From Pseudomonas chlororaphis (GTDB lineage: Bacteria > Pseudomonadota > Gammaproteobacteria > Pseudomonadales > Pseudomonadaceae): 64,000 nt of DNA. Within the stretch, counting starts at the first letter, position 1. The number at the start of each line of letters is the position of its first letter. This document shows, piece by piece, positions 51,665 through 62,381 of this stretch. Below the pieces are notes generated by a model. It was not told where the DNA came from. It was given only the letters and a program-made list of their open reading frames with translations, and ran no database searches. The position numbers and the translations under genes were made by a program. The DNA is taken from contig NZ_MSCT01000009.1 of the NCBI RefSeq assembly GCF_001921865.1, positions 248,001 to 312,000 on the forward strand, in the 5' to 3' direction.

Positions 51665-52458
51665 AACTTTCCATACGCCACGACACCACCTACAGCTACG
51701 CCGATGAAGTCTGCACCAGCATTCAGTTCCTGCGCCTGACCCCGCGGGACAGCGAGCGCCAGCGCATCCTCGAATGGCACCTGGAACTGCCGCGCCGGGT
51801 GCGCAGCCAGCTCGATCCCTACGGCAACATCCTGCATGTGCTGACCCTGGACGAGCCCCACGGCGCGATTGCCCTGACGGCCTATGGCCAGGTGGAAATC
51901 GACGAGACCCGGGAGATGGAGCACGACAGCCAGTCGCCGCTGCCATTCCTGCGCAGCAGCCCGCTGACTAAGGCCGACGCCGCCCTCGGCGCCTTTGCCG
52001 TGCAGCACTGCGGGGCGCGCCGCGACCGCGCGGCACTGATCGAGCTGATGCATGCCCTGGCCGGGCACATGGCCTACAGCCCGGGCGCGACCACGGTGGA
52101 CACCACCGCGGCCGAGGCCTTCGCCGGGCGGGTCGGGGTCTGCCAGGACCACACCCATGCTTTCCTGGCCTGCGCCCGCAGCCTGGGGATCGCCGCGCGT
52201 TACGTCTCCGGCTACCTGTGCACCGAGGACGAAAGCCACCTGGCCAGCCACGCCTGGGCGGAGGCCTGGATCGACGACGGCTGGTACAGCTTCGACGTGA
52301 CGAATCAACTGGCCCGGCCCGAGCGGCACCTGAAACTGGCGATCGGCCTCGATTACCTCGACGCCTGCCCGGTGCGCGGCATGCGCCGCGGCGGCGGGGC
52401 CGAGCGCATGCTGGCGCGGGTCCAGGTGAACTCGATGTTCCAGGTCCAGCACCAGTAA
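51661..52458 (+). CDS. transglutaminase-like cysteine protein of the ATP-grasp/alpha-E operon
   Basis: The product is 265 residues. An N-terminal beta domain (KLSIRHDTTYSYADEV) is followed by the transglutaminase core with Cys in GRVGVCQDHTHAFLA, His in SHAWAEAWID and Asp in FDVTNQ, all three catalytic residues. There is no signal peptide, so it acts in the cytoplasm, probably as a peptidase or amidase on the product or target of the ATP-grasp ligase. A hairpin lies just downstream, probably ending the operon. Confidence 0.87.
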   Translation: MKLSIRHDTTYSYADEVCTSIQFLRLTPRDSERQRILEWHLELPRRVRSQLDPYGNILHVLTLDEPHGAIALTAYGQVEIDETREMEHDSQSPLPFLRSSPLTKADAALGAFAVQHCGARRDRAALIELMHALAGHMAYSPGATTVDTTAAEAFAGRVGVCQDHTHAFLACARSLGIAARYVSGYLCTEDESHLASHAWAEAWIDDGWYSFDVTNQLARPERHLKLAIGLDYLDACPVRGMRRGGGAERMLARVQVNSMFQVQHQ

Positions 52459-52480
52459 GCGCGACCCTTCACCCGCACCG

Positions 52481-52503
52481 GGCGTGCCGTAGCGCGGCAT
52501 GCC
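52481..52503 (+). terminator. hairpin after the ATP-grasp operon
   Basis: GGCGTGCCG (52481-52489) pairs with CGGCATGCC (52495-52503) with one G-T pair and a 5-base loop. There is no T-run, so termination is likely only partial. Confidence 0.45.
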
Positions 52504-52601
52504 CTCATCCCCGGATGCGCCGCCATGGCGCGGCCGTGCCCCGTTTCTGGCTGGGCGGCCGCGTGCGGCCCGTCCAGTGCTGACGATTGTCGATACGGCT
52601 T

Positions 52602-52898
52602 ATGTCGCTCAACGAAGACCGCAATGCCTTGGCCCTGGAAATCTTCATCGACCAACGCTGCGACGTGCGCCGGTGGCTGGCAGGGCTGCCGGCCGCCCAA
52701 CGCAGTGCCGCGGCCCAGCAGGCTTTCGACGAAGCGGCCGCGGCCCAGGGCCTGGCACCCTGGGAGTTGAGCCTGCAGCTGCTGGCCCGTTCGCCGGAGG
52801 AGCTTCGGGCCTGGCGCCTCGAGGCACACCGGGAAATCGCCGACTTCGCCACTATGGCCTGGAGCGAGTATTGCGCCCTGAACCGGCTCGACGAGTAG
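52602..52898 (+). CDS. small conserved protein of unknown function
   Basis: The product is 98 residues starting MSLNEDRNALALEIFIDQR. It is helical and soluble, with Ala/Leu/Trp-rich stretches and two paired Trp sites (RRWLAGLPA, APWELSLQLLARS). It may belong to one of the small Pseudomonas DUF families, but I cannot name it with confidence. The ATG at 52602 is chosen over a TTG five codons upstream. It stands between the ATP-grasp operon and the amidase gene and may share the operon's read-through transcript. Confidence 0.6.
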   Translation: MSLNEDRNALALEIFIDQRCDVRRWLAGLPAAQRSAAAQQAFDEAAAAQGLAPWELSLQLLARSPEELRAWRLEAHREIADFATMAWSEYCALNRLDE

Positions 52899-53081
52899 GC
52901 CGCCTGGCTGGCGGCCGATTCAAGGCTTTTAGGACTTATCTTAAAGACAGCGCTTTCTTCATGCCCCTAGCATTCAAGCCCCCCGCATAAAACCACAAGA
53001 ACAATGACGGACCGTGGTTAATACATGTCGTCTTCCGAACAGGGGCGGGGGGAACAGGAAGGCAACGTTCAAGGGCGGGTT

Positions 53082-53963
53082 ATGAAGAAGTACACGGTAG
53101 GCCTGGGCCTCTTATTGGCACTGGCCGGTTGTAGCAGCACCAAAGACACCCACAACGCGACACTGACGGAGAAAAACGGTTACGTCCTCTCGAAGGGCGA
53201 GAGGTCGGTCGCCAAGAACAACCGGATTCGTTTCCTGGTCCTGCACTACACGGCGCTCGATCAGCAGCAGTCCCTGGAAGTCCTCACGCAATCGGACCTG
53301 GTCAGCGCGAACTACCTGATCGCCGACCAGCCGCAGTCGCACAAGGGCCTGCCGATTGCCCTGCAACTGGTCGACGACCACGACCGCGCCTGGCACGCCG
53401 GCGTAAGCCAGTGGAAAAACCGCAGCAACCTGAACGACACCTCGCTCGGCATCGAGATCGTCAACGCCGGCTGGGACAAGGACACCGGGAAATTGCTGGG
53501 CGAACCCTACAACGAGCGCCAGATCGAGCTGCTGATCAGCCTGAGCCGCGACCTTATCGAGAAGTACGACATACAGCCGACCGACGTTGTCGGGCACTCG
53601 GACATCGCCCCCGGGCGCAAGATCGATCCGGGGCCGTTCTTCCCCTGGCAGCGCCTCGCCGAAGCGGGGATCGGCGCCTGGCCCGACGAGCAACTGACCA
53701 ACGACTACCTGGCGCGCTTCGAGCTGGCGCCGCCGACCATGCTGCAAGTGGCCAAGGCCCTCGAGGTCTACGGCTATGGCTATCTGGACGAGCAGATGGA
53801 CGACGTGGTCAGGGCCTTCCAGATGCGCTTCCACCCGCAAAGCGTGACCGGGGTGGTCGATATCAAGACCGCGGCGATCCTGTTTTCCCTGGTCGACAAG
53901 TACTACGGAAAGCAGAAGGCGGTCGATATTCTCCTGCCGCCGAACGTGGCCGCCGTCGGCTAG
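53082..53963 (+). CDS. N-acetylmuramoyl-L-alanine amidase lipoprotein (AmiD/AmpDh2-like)
   Basis: The product is 293 residues. A lipoprotein signal ends in LALAGC with Cys17. The amidase_2 domain has the zinc ligands His in VLHYTALD and His plus Asp in GHSDIAPGRKIDPG, with a WHAGVSQW loop between. A C-terminal peptidoglycan-binding helical domain follows (KALEVYGYGYL onward). It should cleave the amide between muramic acid and peptide, anchored to the outer membrane, for wall recycling. Start MKKYTVG at 53082 is set by the signal peptide. It ends at a bidirectional terminator shared with ilvE. Confidence 0.9.
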   Translation: MKKYTVGLGLLLALAGCSSTKDTHNATLTEKNGYVLSKGERSVAKNNRIRFLVLHYTALDQQQSLEVLTQSDLVSANYLIADQPQSHKGLPIALQLVDDHDRAWHAGVSQWKNRSNLNDTSLGIEIVNAGWDKDTGKLLGEPYNERQIELLISLSRDLIEKYDIQPTDVVGHSDIAPGRKIDPGPFFPWQRLAEAGIGAWPDEQLTNDYLARFELAPPTMLQVAKALEVYGYGYLDEQMDDVVRAFQMRFHPQSVTGVVDIKTAAILFSLVDKYYGKQKAVDILLPPNVAAVG

Positions 53964-53996
53964 GGGCAGCGGTTGGCGCCCTGGGGCGCGCCCATG

Positions 53997-54036
53997 AAAA
54001 AGCCCACCCTTCGCAGCAGCGAAGGGCGGGCTTTTT
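53997..54036. terminator. bidirectional terminator
   Basis: AAAAAGCCCACCCTTCGC pairs with GCGAAGGGCGGGCTTTTT across the loop AGCA, a near-perfect 18-bp stem. It serves both the amidase gene and the converging ilvE. Confidence 0.92.
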
Positions 54037-54056
54037 GGTACGGGCAGGGTGTCAGG

Positions 54057-55076
54057 TCAGACCTTGACGATCCAGCCGGCTGGCGCTTCGACGTCGCCGG
54101 TCTGCACGCCGGTCAGCTCCTTGTAGAGCTTCTGGGTGATCGGGCCGACTTCTTTTTCGCTGTAGAACACGTGCAGCTTGTCCTGGTACTCGATGCCGCC
54201 GATCGGCGTGATCACCGCGGCGGTGCCACAGGCGCCGGCTTCCTTGAAGTCCGACAGCTTGTCGATCAGCACGTCGCCTTCGACCACTTCCAGGCCCAGG
54301 CGGGTCTGGGCCAGTTCGATCAGCGACAGGCGGGTGATGCCCGGCAGCACCGAAGGCGACTTCGGCGTGACGAATTTGTCGTCGTGGGTGATGCCGAAGA
54401 AGTTGGCCGAACCGACTTCCTCGATCTTCGAGTGGGTCAAAGGGTCGAGGTAGATGCAGTCGGCGAAGTGCTTCTTCTTGGCTTCCGAGCCCGGCATCAG
54501 GCTGGCGGCGTAGTTGCCGCCGACCTTGGCCGCGCCAGTGCCTTGTGGCGCCGCGCGGTCGAAGGTGGAGATCAGGAAGTTGTGCGGGGTCAGGCCGCCC
54601 TTGAAGTAGGCGCCGACCGGAATGGCGAAGATCGAGAAGATGAACTCGGGGGCGGTGCGCACGCCGATGTTGTCGCCCACGCCGATCACGAACGGGCGCA
54701 GGTACAGCGCGCCGCCGGTGCCGTAAGGCGGGATGAAGCGCTCGTTGGCCTTGACCACGGCTTTACAGGCTTCGACGAACTGCTCGGTGGAGACCTGCGG
54801 CATCAGCAGGCGGGCGCAGCTGCGCTGCATGCGGGCGGCGTTCTGGTCCGGGCGGAACAGGTTGATCGAGCCGTCCTTGCAGCGGTAGGCCTTGAGGCCC
54901 TCGAAGCACTGCTGGCCATAGTGCAGGGCGGTGGAGCCCTCGCTGATGTGCAGCACGTTATCGTCGGTCAGGGTGCCTGCGTCCCACTCGCCGTTACGCC
55001 AGTGCGACAGATAGCGCTTGTCTGTCTTGATGTAGTCAAAACCCAGCTTGTCCCAATTGATGCTTTCGTTACCCAT
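54057..55076 (-). CDS. ilvE: branched-chain amino acid aminotransferase
   Basis: The product is 339 residues, the long (type II-like) form of IlvE. The PLP-binding Lys lies in GAAKVGGNYAAS. The substrate-binding loops YGQQCFEGLKAYRC and LYLRPFVIG are present. It swaps the amino group between leucine, isoleucine or valine and 2-oxoglutarate, giving the branched-chain keto acids. Those are the substrate of the dehydrogenase complex encoded 0.3 kb upstream on the same strand, so the neighbourhood joins the two first steps of branched-chain amino acid breakdown. Confidence 0.93.
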   Translation of the reverse strand: MGNESINWDKLGFDYIKTDKRYLSHWRNGEWDAGTLTDDNVLHISEGSTALHYGQQCFEGLKAYRCKDGSINLFRPDQNAARMQRSCARLLMPQVSTEQFVEACKAVVKANERFIPPYGTGGALYLRPFVIGVGDNIGVRTAPEFIFSIFAIPVGAYFKGGLTPHNFLISTFDRAAPQGTGAAKVGGNYAASLMPGSEAKKKHFADCIYLDPLTHSKIEEVGSANFFGITHDDKFVTPKSPSVLPGITRLSLIELAQTRLGLEVVEGDVLIDKLSDFKEAGACGTAAVITPIGGIEYQDKLHVFYSEKEVGPITQKLYKELTGVQTGDVEAPAGWIVKV

Positions 55077-55246
55077 GACACCCTCTATCGCTTAACAACC
55101 GTCGCAACGGCTCAAGGCTTCTGACGTTTTTTGGATGGGCACAACAATACTGCATTCCGGGGGGGCACCGCATCCCGGGCGATGGGAGGAGGAGCAAAAA
55201 AACGTAGCCTGCTCATGAATCCTCCCATCGACGCCTGACAATCTCC

Positions 55247-55350
55247 TGTAGCCGCTGCCGAAGGCTGCGTTCGACCGCAGAGCGGGCGCCGCTCTTGAGG
55301 CCCCAGGAAGGTCCTGCGGACCTTATCGCAGCCTGCGGCAGCGGCTACAG
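55247..55350. repeat. inverted pair of the second repeat family
   Basis: TGTAGCCGCTGCCGAAGGCT (55247 on) faces AGCCTGCGGCAGCGGCTACA (about 55330-55349). The same pair occurs at 9009-9133. It lies between lpdV and ilvE in a 301-base space that holds no other feature except the ilvE leader. Confidence 0.75.
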
Positions 55351-55377
55351 AGACGGGTTTTCCCTCCGGTGTTGCGC

Positions 55378-56769
55378 TTATAGATGCAACGCGTGTCCCA
55401 ATGCGCGCAGCGCCGCTTCCTGCACCGCCTCGCCCAGGGTCGGGTGGGCGTGGATGGTGCCGGCGATGTCTTCCAGGCGCGCGCCCATTTCCAGGGACTG
55501 GCCGAAGGCCGTGGACAGCTCGGACACGCCGACGCCTACCGCCTGCCAGCCGACGATCAGGTGATTGTCGCGGCGCGCCACCACCCGCACGAACCCGCTT
55601 TTCGATTCCAGGGTCATGGCACGACCGTTGGCGGCGAACGGGAAGCTCGACACGATGCAGTCCAGGCCGGCAGCCTTGGCCTCGTCCGGGGTCTTGCCGA
55701 CCACCACCAGTTCCGGGTCGGTGAAGCACACCGCGGCAATGGCCGTCGGGTTGAATTCCCGGTGCTGGCCGGCGATCAGTTCGGCGACCATCTCGCCCTG
55801 GGCCATGGCCCGGTGCGCGAGCATCGGTTCGCCGGCGACGTCGCCGATGGCCCAGACGTTGCGCATGCTGGTCTGGCAGCGCTTGTCGATACGGATGGCC
55901 GAACCGTTCATCTCCAGGTTCAGGGCCTCCAGGTTCCAGCCCTGGGTGTTCGGCTTGCGCCCGACCGCCACCAGTACCCGGTCGGTGTCCAGGTCCAGGC
56001 GTTCGCCGTTCGGGTCGCACACTTGCAGGGTGTTGCCGGCGGCATCGAAGCCTTCGACGCTGTGCTTGAGGTACAGCTTGATCCCCAGCTGCTTCACCGA
56101 CTCCAGCACCGGTTGGGTCAGCTCGGCGTCATAGGCCGGCAGGATACGGTCCTGGGCTTCGACCACGCTGACCTCGGCGCCGAGCTTGCGGTAGGCGATG
56201 CCCAGTTCCAGGCCGATATAACCGCCGCCGACCACGATCAGGCGCTTGGGCAGGGTCTTGGGCGCCAGGGCTTCGGTGGACGAGACGATCGGCCCGCCCA
56301 GCGGCAGCATCGGCAGGTTGACGCTTTTCGAGCCGGTGGCCAGCAGCAGGTGCTCGCATTGGATGCGGGTGTCGGCGCCTTCGATGTCCACGGTCTTGCC
56401 GTCGACGACCTTGGCCCAGCCATGGATCACCTGGACCTTGTGCTTCTTCAGCAGCGCAGCGACGCCGGTGGTCAGGCGGTCGACGATGCCGTCTTTCCAT
56501 TCCACGCTCTTGCCGATGTCCAGGGTCGGCGCCGAGACGTTGATGCCCAGGGCCGAGCCCTGGCTGTGATGGCGGGTCTGGTGGAACTGTTCGGCGACAT
56601 GGATCAGCGCCTTGGACGGAATGCAGCCGATGTTCAGGCAGGTGCCGCCCAGGGCCGCGCCTTCCACCAGGATGGTCGAGATGCCCAGTTGGCCGGCGCG
56701 GATCGCCGCCACATAGCCGCCAGGGCCGCCGCCGATGATCAGCAATTGGGTATTGAGAGTCTGTTGCAT
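55378..56769 (-). CDS. lpdV: dihydrolipoamide dehydrogenase of the branched-chain keto acid complex (E3)
   Basis: The product is 463 residues. The FAD motif [16 protein letters not shown] is at the N-terminus, the redox disulfide is [13 protein letters not shown], the NAD motif is [12 protein letters not shown], and [13 protein letters not shown] holds the C-terminal active-site His. It reoxidises lipoamide with NAD. The ATG at 56769 has GGAG 7 bases before it; an ATG at 56787 overlapping the bkdB stop would add six residues but lacks a ribosome site. The sequence is like P. putida LpdV. Confidence 0.95.
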   Translation of the reverse strand: MQQTLNTQLLIIGGGPGGYVAAIRAGQLGISTILVEGAALGGTCLNIGCIPSKALIHVAEQFHQTRHHSQGSALGINVSAPTLDIGKSVEWKDGIVDRLTTGVAALLKKHKVQVIHGWAKVVDGKTVDIEGADTRIQCEHLLLATGSKSVNLPMLPLGGPIVSSTEALAPKTLPKRLIVVGGGYIGLELGIAYRKLGAEVSVVEAQDRILPAYDAELTQPVLESVKQLGIKLYLKHSVEGFDAAGNTLQVCDPNGERLDLDTDRVLVAVGRKPNTQGWNLEALNLEMNGSAIRIDKRCQTSMRNVWAIGDVAGEPMLAHRAMAQGEMVAELIAGQHREFNPTAIAAVCFTDPELVVVGKTPDEAKAAGLDCIVSSFPFAANGRAMTLESKSGFVRVVARRDNHLIVGWQAVGVGVSELSTAFGQSLEMGARLEDIAGTIHAHPTLGEAVQEAALRALGHALHL

Positions 56770-56786
56770 GGATGCTCCAGTGATCA

Positions 56787-58076
56787 TCAGTCCATAAACA
56801 GCATGGCGGGTTGTTCGAGCAGGCCGCGGATGGCCTGGATGAAGAGCGCCGCGTCCATGCCGTCGACCACCCGGTGATCGAAGGAACTGGAGAGGTTCAT
56901 CATCTTGCGAATCACCACCTGGCCTTTGATCACCATCGGCCGTTCGACGATCTTGTTCACCCCGACGATCGCCACTTCCGGCAGGTTCAGCACCGGGGTG
57001 CTGACGATGCCGCCCAACGCGCCGAGGCTGGTCAGGGTGATGGTCGAGCCGGAGAGTTCGTCGCGAGAGGCCTTGCCGTTGCGCGCGGCGTTCGCCAGAC
57101 GGGCGATTTCCGCGGCGCTGTCCCACAGGCTGCGGGCTTCGGCATGCTTGACCACCGGCACCATCAGGCCGACGTCGCTTTGCGTGGCCACGCCTACATG
57201 CACCGCGCCGTGGCGGGTGATGACCTGGCCTTCGTCGTCGTAGCGCGCATTGATTTGCGGGAACTCGCGCAACGCCACGACCATGGCCCGCACCAGGAAC
57301 GGCAGCAGGGTCAGCTTGCCGCGGCTGGCGCCGTGTTTTTCATTGAGCTGCGCGCGCAGTTCTTCCACCGCGGTAACGTCGATTTCCTCGACATAACTGA
57401 AGTGCGCGGCGCGCTGGGTGGCTTCCTGCATGCGCTGGGCGATCTTGCGGCGCATGCCGATCACCGGGATCTGCTCCTCGTCGTGGCGCTCGGCGTAGCC
57501 GCTCGGCGCCGAACCGCCCTGGGCGCGCTGCGTGCCCTGGGCCAGGTAGGCGTCCAGGTCGTCGTGGAGAATGCGTCCGGCGGGGCCGCTGCCCTGCACC
57601 AGGCGCAGCTGGATGCCCAGGTCCAGCGCGTGCTTGCGCACGGCCGGGGAGGCCAGCGGGCGCTCGTCGGCGTCGCGGGCGACCGGCGCTTGTGGCGCGG
57701 GGCGGCACGCGGCGGCGGGTTGGCTTTGCACCGCTGGCGCGGCTTCGACCTTGGGCGCCGCGACCGCCGGTGCTGCTTCTTTAATAGCAGCAGGTTCCTT
57801 GAGCACCTGATCGGACGCCTTGAGGTTGCCGGCGCCTTCGACCTCGATGCTGATCAACACACTGCCCACCGCCATGACTTCGCCGGGCTGGCCGCCCAGG
57901 GCGATGACCTTGCCGTGCACCGGGGAGGGGATATCGACCATGGCCTTGTCGGTCATGACGTCGGCCAGCACCTGGTCCTCGACCACCAGGTCGCCGACCT
58001 TGACGTGCCACTGGGCCAGTTCAACTTCCGCGATGCCTTCGCCGATGTCCGGCATCTTGATAACGTGCGTGCCCAT
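56787..58076 (-). CDS. bkdB: lipoamide acyltransferase of the branched-chain keto acid complex (E2)
   Basis: The product is 429 residues. An N-terminal lipoyl domain carries Lys44 in [12 protein letters not shown]. An Ala-Pro-rich linker follows, then the peripheral subunit-binding domain ([14 protein letters not shown]) and the catalytic domain ending in [15 protein letters not shown] with the active His. It is the structural core of the complex, moving acyl groups to CoA. Its start codon directly adjoins the bkdA2 stop. Confidence 0.95.
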   Translation of the reverse strand: MGTHVIKMPDIGEGIAEVELAQWHVKVGDLVVEDQVLADVMTDKAMVDIPSPVHGKVIALGGQPGEVMAVGSVLISIEVEGAGNLKASDQVLKEPAAIKEAAPAVAAPKVEAAPAVQSQPAAACRPAPQAPVARDADERPLASPAVRKHALDLGIQLRLVQGSGPAGRILHDDLDAYLAQGTQRAQGGSAPSGYAERHDEEQIPVIGMRRKIAQRMQEATQRAAHFSYVEEIDVTAVEELRAQLNEKHGASRGKLTLLPFLVRAMVVALREFPQINARYDDEGQVITRHGAVHVGVATQSDVGLMVPVVKHAEARSLWDSAAEIARLANAARNGKASRDELSGSTITLTSLGALGGIVSTPVLNLPEVAIVGVNKIVERPMVIKGQVVIRKMMNLSSSFDHRVVDGMDAALFIQAIRGLLEQPAMLFMD

Positions 58077-59135
58077 TCAGACCTCCATGACCCGTTGCAA
58101 AGCCGCGCCCACACGGGACGGGCCAGGGAAATACGCCCACTCTTGCGCGTGCGGGTAGGGGGTGTCCCAACCGGTCACACGTTCGATCGGCGCTTCCAGG
58201 TGATGGAAGCAATGCTCTTGCACCAGCGACACCAGCTCGGCGCCGAAACCGCAGGTGCGGGTGGCTTCGTGGACCACCACGCAACGGCCGGTCTTCTTCA
58301 CCGACTTGACGATGGTCTCCAGGTCCAGCGGCCACAGGCTGCGCAGGTCGATGACCTCGGCGTCGATCCCGGTTTCCTCGGCGGCTACTTGCGAGACATA
58401 CACCGTGGTGCCGTAGGTCAGCACGGTGACGTCCTTGCCCGGGCGGGCGATGGCGGCGACATCCAGCGGCACTTTGTAGTAGCCGTCCGGCACCTGGGCC
58501 GACGGGTGTTTCGACCAAGGGGTTACCGGGCGGTCGTGGTGGCCGTCGAACGGGCCGTTGTACAGGCGCTTGGGCTCGAGGAAAATCACCGGGTCGTCGT
58601 TTTCGATGGAGGCGATCAGCAGGCCCTTGGCGTCGTAGGGGTTGGACGGCATCACCGTGCGCAGGCCGCAGACCTGGGTGAACATCGCCTCGATGCTCTG
58701 GCTGTGGGTCTGGCCGCCGTAGATGCCGCCGCCGCAGGGCATGCGCAGGGTCATGGGCGCGGTGAACTGGCCGGCCGAGCGATAACGCAGGCGCGCGGCT
58801 TCGGAGATGATCTGGTCCGAGGCCGGGTAGACGTAGTCGGCGAACTGGATTTCCGCCACCGGGCGCAGGCCGTAGGCGCCCATGCCGACGGCGACGCCGA
58901 CGATGCCGCTTTCGGAGATCGGTGCGTCGAACACCCGCGAGGTGCCGTACTTGTTCTGCAGGCCTTCGGTGCAGCGGAACACGCCGCCGAAATAACCGAC
59001 GTCCTGGCCGAACACCACCACGTTGTCGTCACGTTCAAGCATCACATCCATGGCCGAGCGCAGGGCCTGGATCATGGTCATGGTGGTTGTGGTCATGGCG
59101 GTTTCCAACTGGATATTGTTGTTGTGATCGTTCAT
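58077..59135 (-). CDS. bkdA2: branched-chain keto acid dehydrogenase E1 beta subunit
   Basis: The product is 352 residues, matching the known Pseudomonas BkdA2 from its start (MNDHNNNIQLETA). Features of the transketolase-type pyrimidine-binding domain include VVVFGQDVGYFGG and APISESGIVG; the C-terminal transketolase domain holds IDLRSLWPLD. It forms the thiamine diphosphate enzyme with BkdA1. It lies one base after the bkdA1 stop. Confidence 0.95.
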   Translation of the reverse strand: MNDHNNNIQLETAMTTTTMTMIQALRSAMDVMLERDDNVVVFGQDVGYFGGVFRCTEGLQNKYGTSRVFDAPISESGIVGVAVGMGAYGLRPVAEIQFADYVYPASDQIISEAARLRYRSAGQFTAPMTLRMPCGGGIYGGQTHSQSIEAMFTQVCGLRTVMPSNPYDAKGLLIASIENDDPVIFLEPKRLYNGPFDGHHDRPVTPWSKHPSAQVPDGYYKVPLDVAAIARPGKDVTVLTYGTTVYVSQVAAEETGIDAEVIDLRSLWPLDLETIVKSVKKTGRCVVVHEATRTCGFGAELVSLVQEHCFHHLEAPIERVTGWDTPYPHAQEWAYFPGPSRVGAALQRVMEV

Positions 59136-59136
59136 G

Positions 59137-60540
<1,404 letters not shown>

Positions 60541-60569
60541 TAAACATAAAAAACAGGTTGATTTGTCTT

Positions 60570-61058
60570 ATGCGCAAACTGGACCGTACCGACATCGGCA
60601 TTCTCAACAGCCTCCAGGAGAATGCCCGTATCACCAACGCCGACCTGGCGCGTTCGGTGAACCTTTCGCCCACCCCGTGCTTCAACCGCGTGCGGGCCAT
60701 GGAGGAGCTGGGGCTGATCCGCGAGCAGGTGACCCTGCTGGATGCCGAGCTCTTGGGGCTACACGTCAATGTGTTCATCCACGTCAGCCTGGAGAAGCAG
60801 GTGGAAGAGGCGTTGCAGCACTTCGAGGAAGCGATCGCCGACCGCCCGGAAGTCATGGAGTGCTACCTGATGGCGGGCGATCCGGACTACCTGATCCGCG
60901 TGCTGGTGCCGACCATCCAGGCCCTGGAGCGCTTCATGATGGACTTTCTGACCAAGGTGCCGGGGGTGGCCAACATCCGTTCCAGCTTTGCCCTCAAGCA
61001 GGTGCGCTACAAGACCGCGCTGCCGCTGCCGGCCAATGGCTTGACCCTGGGCAGTTGA
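60570..61058 (+). CDS. bkdR: Lrp-family transcriptional activator of the bkd operon
   Basis: The product is 162 residues. It starts [20 protein letters not shown] with the AsnC-type helix-turn-helix [20 protein letters not shown], followed by the RAM ligand domain ([18 protein letters not shown]). It is very like BkdR of P. putida, which activates the bkd operon in response to branched-chain amino acids. Position and divergence agree. The ATG at 60570 is the family start. The leader is A-rich (60543-60555), but I do not see a perfect Hfq/Crc motif. Confidence 0.95.
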   Translation: MRKLDRTDIGILNSLQENARITNADLARSVNLSPTPCFNRVRAMEELGLIREQVTLLDAELLGLHVNVFIHVSLEKQVEEALQHFEEAIADRPEVMECYLMAGDPDYLIRVLVPTIQALERFMMDFLTKVPGVANIRSSFALKQVRYKTALPLPANGLTLGS

Positions 61059-61061
61059 GGT

Positions 61062-62258
61062 TCAGGCGGACAGGTCGCTCCACAGTTGTTGGAGTTGTTT
61101 GAAGTCCCAGTCTTCCAGGGCTTCGCGGCCGACGATGCGTTCTTCGTCGCGGCCCCGGGAGAGGTCGAGGACCCGTTGCGGCAAGGGCATTTTCGAGCGG
61201 CTGGAGAAGAACACCTTGACCTTGGGCATCAACAGCGAGTCGGGGTTTTGCTCCAGCACCACCGCCAGCTGCCCGCTGTGCAGGCGCACCAGGGAACCCA
61301 CCGGGTAGATGCCGACGCTTTTCACCAGGGCCTGGAGTACGCGCGGGGAGAAATGCCCGGTCCAGCCGGACATGCGCTGCAGCGTTTCGGCGGGGTCCCA
61401 GCCACGGTTGTAGGGGCGGGTCGAGGTCACGGCGTCGTACACATCGCAGACCGCGCCCATTTGCGCGAACAGGCTGATCTGCTCGCCCACCAGGTTGTGC
61501 GGATAGCCGCTGCCGTCGATCTTTTCGTGATGGTGCAGGCACACGTCCAGCACCTGCGCGTCCACCTGCGGGTTCTGCCGCAGGATCGCGCTGCCGGCGA
61601 CCGGGTGCTGCTTGATCCGTTCGAACTCGGCGGCGGAGAGTTTTTCCGGTTTGTTGAGGATGCTGTCGGGGATGGTCAGTTTGCCGATGTCGTGCAGCAG
61701 CCCGGCGACCCCGGCTTGCTGCACCTGGGCTTCCGGCAGCTCCAACTGCCGGGCCACCGCCACCATCAGCGCGCACACCGCCACCGAGTGCATGTAGGTG
61801 TAGTCGTTGACAGTCTTCAGCCGGGCCAGGCTGATCAGCATGTCGGGGTGGCGCAGCAGCGAGTTGGAAAGCTCGTACACCAGATCGTCGACCTGGGCCA
61901 GCTCGATGGCCTTGCCCATGCGCACTTCCTGGAACATCGCCATGACCGCGTGTTTCGAGCGGGTGCAGAGCTTCATCGCGCGCTGGATTTCCTCGGCACG
62001 CGCCACCCGCGGCTGCGCCTCGCGGGCGCGCGGCGGCTCCTGGGCGGGGGCGGGGGCCTGGCTGTCTGGCGGCAGGTCCAGGCCTTTGGCCGAGTCGATC
62101 CACAGCTCGCTGACCCTGGACTGGCGCAGGCGCTGGTAATCGGCTTGGCTCTTGAGCACGAAACCGGCTTTCCAGAACGAGTGGTCAAGCCACGAGCCAC
62201 AGAACTGGTGGATGTACATCCCGATGCGCAACTGATCGATGGAAATACGTTTGAGCAC
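61062..62258 (-). CDS. HD-GYP domain protein, probable c-di-GMP phosphodiesterase
   Basis: The product is 398 residues. A DUF3391-like N-terminal domain (VLKRISIDQLRIGMYIHQF) is followed by the HD-GYP domain with LLHDIGKL, HHHEKIDGSGYP and TSTRPYNRGW, so both HD and GYP motifs are intact. It should hydrolyse c-di-GMP. I choose the GTG at 62258 because GGAGG stands 8 bases before it and it starts the conserved sequence; an ATG at 62318 would add 20 residues with no family likeness. It converges with bkdR, with three bases between the stops. Confidence 0.88.
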   Translation of the reverse strand: MLKRISIDQLRIGMYIHQFCGSWLDHSFWKAGFVLKSQADYQRLRQSRVSELWIDSAKGLDLPPDSQAPAPAQEPPRAREAQPRVARAEEIQRAMKLCTRSKHAVMAMFQEVRMGKAIELAQVDDLVYELSNSLLRHPDMLISLARLKTVNDYTYMHSVAVCALMVAVARQLELPEAQVQQAGVAGLLHDIGKLTIPDSILNKPEKLSAAEFERIKQHPVAGSAILRQNPQVDAQVLDVCLHHHEKIDGSGYPHNLVGEQISLFAQMGAVCDVYDAVTSTRPYNRGWDPAETLQRMSGWTGHFSPRVLQALVKSVGIYPVGSLVRLHSGQLAVVLEQNPDSLLMPKVKVFFSSRSKMPLPQRVLDLSRGRDEERIVGREALEDWDFKQLQQLWSDLSA

Positions 62259-62381
62259 GCTGAAATCCTCCAGCCGATCCGCTGCCGGCGGGTCGAGGGA
62301 CCCGCTGGCGCCGGACAATAAGGCTCCTTGCCGTGACTGTCCTGAACTGCACGACCGGGCGCGAGGCGGCCGCGCCGGCAG

